Positions 61,499 to 64,000 of a stretch of 64,000 nucleotides of DNA are shown here, piece by piece. The number at the start of each line of letters is the position of its first letter. The first letter of the stretch is position 1. Below the pieces are notes generated by a model that saw nothing but the letters and a program-made list of their open reading frames with translations, was not told the origin of the DNA and did not search any database. The stretch covers positions 124,001-188,000 of the forward strand of contig CAWJPW010000001.1 of assembly GCA_963844845.1 (NCBI GenBank), read 5' to 3'. The position numbers and the translations under genes were made by a program. This stretch comes from CAWJPW01 sp963844845. Its GTDB lineage: Bacteria; Acidobacteriota; Thermoanaerobaculia; Thermoanaerobaculales; Sulfomarinibacteraceae.

Positions 61499-63925
61499 CT
61501 AGAACGTTGTGCCGATGGAGAACTGGAAGTCGCTCGACTTCTCATCGGGGTAGGGATCCAGGTTGACACCGTAGATGAATCGGATCGGCGCCTGGAAGAT
61601 GGGCAGGAAGATCCTCAGCTCAACTCCCGCGGTCTTGCGGAAGTTGCTGAAGTCCCAGCCCTGGGTTTCGAAGTAGGTATTGCCGAGGTCACTGAACAGC
61701 ACCAGCTTGACCGGGCCGCCGATGCGGAACTGGTACTCGACGTTCAGAAGCCAGTAGCGATCGCCGCCGAGCTGCGAGCCTCCCCGCGTGTAGAAGTAGT
61801 TCCCATCCTTGTCCCGCGGCAGCACCGTGTAGTAGGGGATACCACGCAGCGACTGATCGCCGCCCAGGCGGTAGCGTTCGTAGATGGGGATCTCGGAGTC
61901 GTTGTAGGTGAAGAACTCTCCCCCCTCGACGTTGAACGCGAAGATGCTGCGGCCCTTGCGGGTTAGCGGCATGAACTTCGACAACCCGATCTCGGGCCGG
62001 GCATAGTCGAAGTCGCCGCCCAGAGGCCCGCCGGCAAACCGGCCCCGGAGGGTGAACCGTGTGCCACGGTTGGGATCGAAGGGATCGTCGCGGGAGTCGT
62101 AGGCGTAGCTGGGGGTGGCCGAAGCGGTGGTTCCGCGAAACACCTCGTAGGTGCGTTCGGGGGTCTGGTAGAGGACCGGCGGGAGGTCGACCGGCCGCCC
62201 ATGGCCGCCGGTTGGGTCGCCGGGGACGCCCCCACGTTGCACGGCGTAGCGCGAGTAGACGTCCTCGTACGACAGCAGGACCGCAACGCTGTCGAACACG
62301 CCCAGACCCATGCCCACCGTCATGCTGGCGCCCTTGGTCTCGCGGTAGAAGTCGGCGATGTCCAGGCTGGTCTTGAAGATCGAGCCGCCAAGCAGGATCC
62401 TGCGGTCGAAGAGGTAGGGCTCGCTGAAGCTCAAGGTGTAGTAGTCCGCGCGGTTGCCGGTCTGCACCGAAACGCCGAGGGTCTCGCCCTTGCCGAGGAA
62501 GTTCCTGGTGTTGAACATGACCTGGCCGAAGAAGCCGTCCAGCTCGGAGTAGCCCGCGCCGAACTGGATGTCGTTGCGGCCCACCTCGTGTCCCTTGACG
62601 GTGACGTTGACCTTCTTGTTCTCGTCGTCGAACTTGAACTCCAGAGGGTCCTCGTCCAGCTTCCAGTAACCCAGGGCGTTGACCTTGAAGACCGACCTCT
62701 TGAAACCGCCCATGCTCATCCAGCTGCCTTCAGCGATGCGGAACTCGCGGCGGAGCACCTTGTCGCGGGTCGTGTCATTACCCGCGAACTCGAGTCGTCC
62801 GAGACGGAAGCGGTCGCCCTCGAAGACGTCGATGGTCACGTCGACGACATGGTCGGCGCCCTCGCGGTTGGTCATCACCTGGTTGGTGTAGGCGTAGATG
62901 TAGCCTATGTTCTGGTAAAGGTTGCGGATGCCTTCCATGCCGGCGTCGATGGTCTTGTAGTTGTAGCGCTTGCCTGGCTCCACGTCGAACATCCGCCGGA
63001 GCCTCTCGGCCTTGAAAACGGTCGTGCCGGTGATCTTCAGCTCGCCGAGATCGTACGGCTCGCCTTCCTCGACCGGCACCGTGATGTGGAGGCGGTACTT
63101 CTTCTTCTTGAGGGTCTCTGCGTTCGGGTGCTCCGCCACGAGCTCGATCTCGGGCTGCCCAATCTTGATGTCCTTGTAGCCGTGGTTCAGATAGTACTTG
63201 CGGAGGTTGTCGCGGTCTTCCTCCCACTCGTCCTTGGAGAAGAGGATCTTCTTACCGAAGAAGCGGTACCACGCAACCTCCTTGGTCTTCTTCAGCTGCC
63301 GCTTGAGAGTACTGTCAGAGAACACGTCGTTGCCGGCGAACTCGATGTCCGCGATCTTGACCTTGCCGCCTTCCTTCACCTCGATGACCACCCGCTTCTC
63401 GGTCTTGGAGAGGTCCTCGATGCGGTGACTGACCTGGGCCGAGCGGTACCCCTCGGCGTCATAGACCTCCTTGACCGCCAGCTCGATGCGGGCCAACTCG
63501 CCGAGCTTGAGCGGTACGTTGCGCGGCAGCTCCATGCCCTTCTCGTCGAGCTTGTCCTTGAGGGTGGAGCTGGACAACTTCTTGTTGCCTTCGAACACCA
63601 CCGAGCGTACGAAGGGCCGCTCCTTGACCACCACGTAGAGGTTCACCTCGTTGCCGGGCAACGCCTCCTCGTCGATCCGCAGCTCCTCGAAGAGTCCCGA
63701 GTCCCAAAGTCGATGAAAGCCGTCATCGATCCTGGCCAGGTCGAGGGAATCGCCGGGCTCGAGACCGAGGTAGTACGACACCGTGTCCACGGTGAGGGTG
63801 ACCCCACCTTCGACCACGATGTCGGCGATTGTGGGGGGCGCCTGGTCGGCAGCGACCCCCGATTGGGCCACGAGCAGGCACACTGGTACAAACAGGGCGA
63901 TGAGGCAGCGGGGCACTGGGATCAC
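61499..63925 (-). CDS. bamA: Outer-membrane beta-barrel assembly protein BamA
   Basis: 808 aa from a GTG with AGGAGA, giving a signal peptide (LIALFVPVCLLVAQSGVAA). Five POTRA domains follow (first IADIVVEGGVTLTVDTVSYYLGLEPGD), then the 16-strand barrel with the conserved VRGYP-type DQSLRGI in place of RGY/F and a C-terminal FQFSIGTTF ending in aromatic Phe, as needed for recognition. It inserts outer-membrane proteins. First gene of bamA-skp-lpxD-fabZ-lpxA; the GTG overlaps the TGA of another gene upstream. Confidence 0.95.
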   Translation of the reverse strand: MIPVPRCLIALFVPVCLLVAQSGVAADQAPPTIADIVVEGGVTLTVDTVSYYLGLEPGDSLDLARIDDGFHRLWDSGLFEELRIDEEALPGNEVNLYVVVKERPFVRSVVFEGNKKLSSSTLKDKLDEKGMELPRNVPLKLGELARIELAVKEVYDAEGYRSAQVSHRIEDLSKTEKRVVIEVKEGGKVKIADIEFAGNDVFSDSTLKRQLKKTKEVAWYRFFGKKILFSKDEWEEDRDNLRKYYLNHGYKDIKIGQPEIELVAEHPNAETLKKKKYRLHITVPVEEGEPYDLGELKITGTTVFKAERLRRMFDVEPGKRYNYKTIDAGMEGIRNLYQNIGYIYAYTNQVMTNREGADHVVDVTIDVFEGDRFRLGRLEFAGNDTTRDKVLRREFRIAEGSWMSMGGFKRSVFKVNALGYWKLDEDPLEFKFDDENKKVNVTVKGHEVGRNDIQFGAGYSELDGFFGQVMFNTRNFLGKGETLGVSVQTGNRADYYTLSFSEPYLFDRRILLGGSIFKTSLDIADFYRETKGASMTVGMGLGVFDSVAVLLSYEDVYSRYAVQRGGVPGDPTGGHGRPVDLPPVLYQTPERTYEVFRGTTASATPSYAYDSRDDPFDPNRGTRFTLRGRFAGGPLGGDFDYARPEIGLSKFMPLTRKGRSIFAFNVEGGEFFTYNDSEIPIYERYRLGGDQSLRGIPYYTVLPRDKDGNYFYTRGGSQLGGDRYWLLNVEYQFRIGGPVKLVLFSDLGNTYFETQGWDFSNFRKTAGVELRIFLPIFQAPIRFIYGVNLDPYPDEKSSDFQFSIGTTF

Positions 63926-64000
63926 GAGTTCTCCTGCGGTTGCGTGACGATGTCCTGGCTCTCGATGATCGGCTTGTCGTCCACGAGGTGCAGCCGCAGA
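63922..64000 (-). CDS. C-terminal fragment of an unidentified gene upstream of bamA
   Basis: Read on the minus strand, the last 25 codons before the window edge give LRLHLVDDKPIIESQDIVTQ, then PQENS and a TGA that overlaps the bamA GTG start by 4 bp (GTGA). The tight overlap shows it is the preceding gene of the envelope operon. The residue stretch is too short for identification; a TamB-type protein, an Lpt component or an ABC protein would fit the place. Confidence 0.6.
   Translation of the reverse strand, partial: LRLHLVDDKPIIESQDIVTQPQENS

Overview
The window is GC-rich (roughly two thirds G+C by eye) and gene-dense. It comes from the chromosome of a diderm bacterium: it carries lipid A genes (lpxA, lpxD), fabZ, a KdsC-type phosphatase, the LPS-assembly lipoprotein LptE, BamA with a Skp/OmpH chaperone, and the pilus retraction ATPase PilT. 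CarD, a fused cysteine desulfurase-SelD, a class III-type sirtuin, a mixed-signature phosphofructokinase, a DUF3516 helicase and a MetG with a tRNA-binding tail fit best with an uncultured-type Acidobacteriota or a similar deep lineage. That placement is inference. No plasmid, phage, insertion sequence, CRISPR array, rRNA or tRNA was seen. Layout: 1-3.3 kb holds the tail of a GMC oxidoreductase, a sirtuin and a membrane GGDEF-EAL protein. 3.4-9 kb holds a Ski2-like helicase, a BON lipoprotein, a nitroreductase and an unusual channel-like membrane protein. 9-16.3 kb, on the minus strand, holds a CBS-containing site-2 protease, phosphofructokinase, a PLD-VTT fusion overlapping an EEP nuclease/phosphatase, and a FetAB-type exporter. 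16.4-20.8 kb holds alaS, recX and pilT. 21.4-25.6 kb holds a Na+/solute symporter coupled to tsaE, two divergent SDR genes and an NfeD-like protein. 25.7-30.5 kb is a MacAB-type operon with two permeases and a peptidase relic. 30.6-35.2 kb holds propionyl-CoA synthetase, arylamine N-acetyltransferase, a DoxX/DUF2063 chimeric relic and a secreted protein. 35.4-42.5 kb holds an NtrC-type two-component pair, a V4R-like protein, a patatin, and a two-gene unit encoding a membrane protein with two zinc ribbons. 42.8-49.6 kb holds metG, thyA-folA, lptE-kdsC, rarA and an aldolase. 49.6-52.9 kb holds a TPR protein, a coiled-coil secreted protein, a dicarboxylate symporter and carD. 53-57.7 kb holds the NifS-SelD fusion, P5C dehydrogenase and a secreted protein. 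57.8-64 kb is the envelope cluster bamA-skp-lpxD-fabZ-lpxA, read on the minus strand. The most interesting signal lies between genes. Two intergenic blocks, near 21.0-21.4 kb and 59.5-59.9 kb, are about 38 kb apart and share exact 10-15 bp blocks in the same order. Between these blocks lie hairpins whose stem sequences differ but keep pairing, which is what a conserved RNA structure looks like. At least two more intergenic regions (23.3 and 42.5 kb) share pieces of the same family. These regions are bordered by degenerate tandem 7-9 bp purine/pyrimidine micro-repeats, often in inverted orientation and often directly against a stop codon. A second recurrent signal is a TANNNT box 6-8 nt before a start codon with no Shine-Dalgarno, seen at six genes and suggesting leaderless transcripts.
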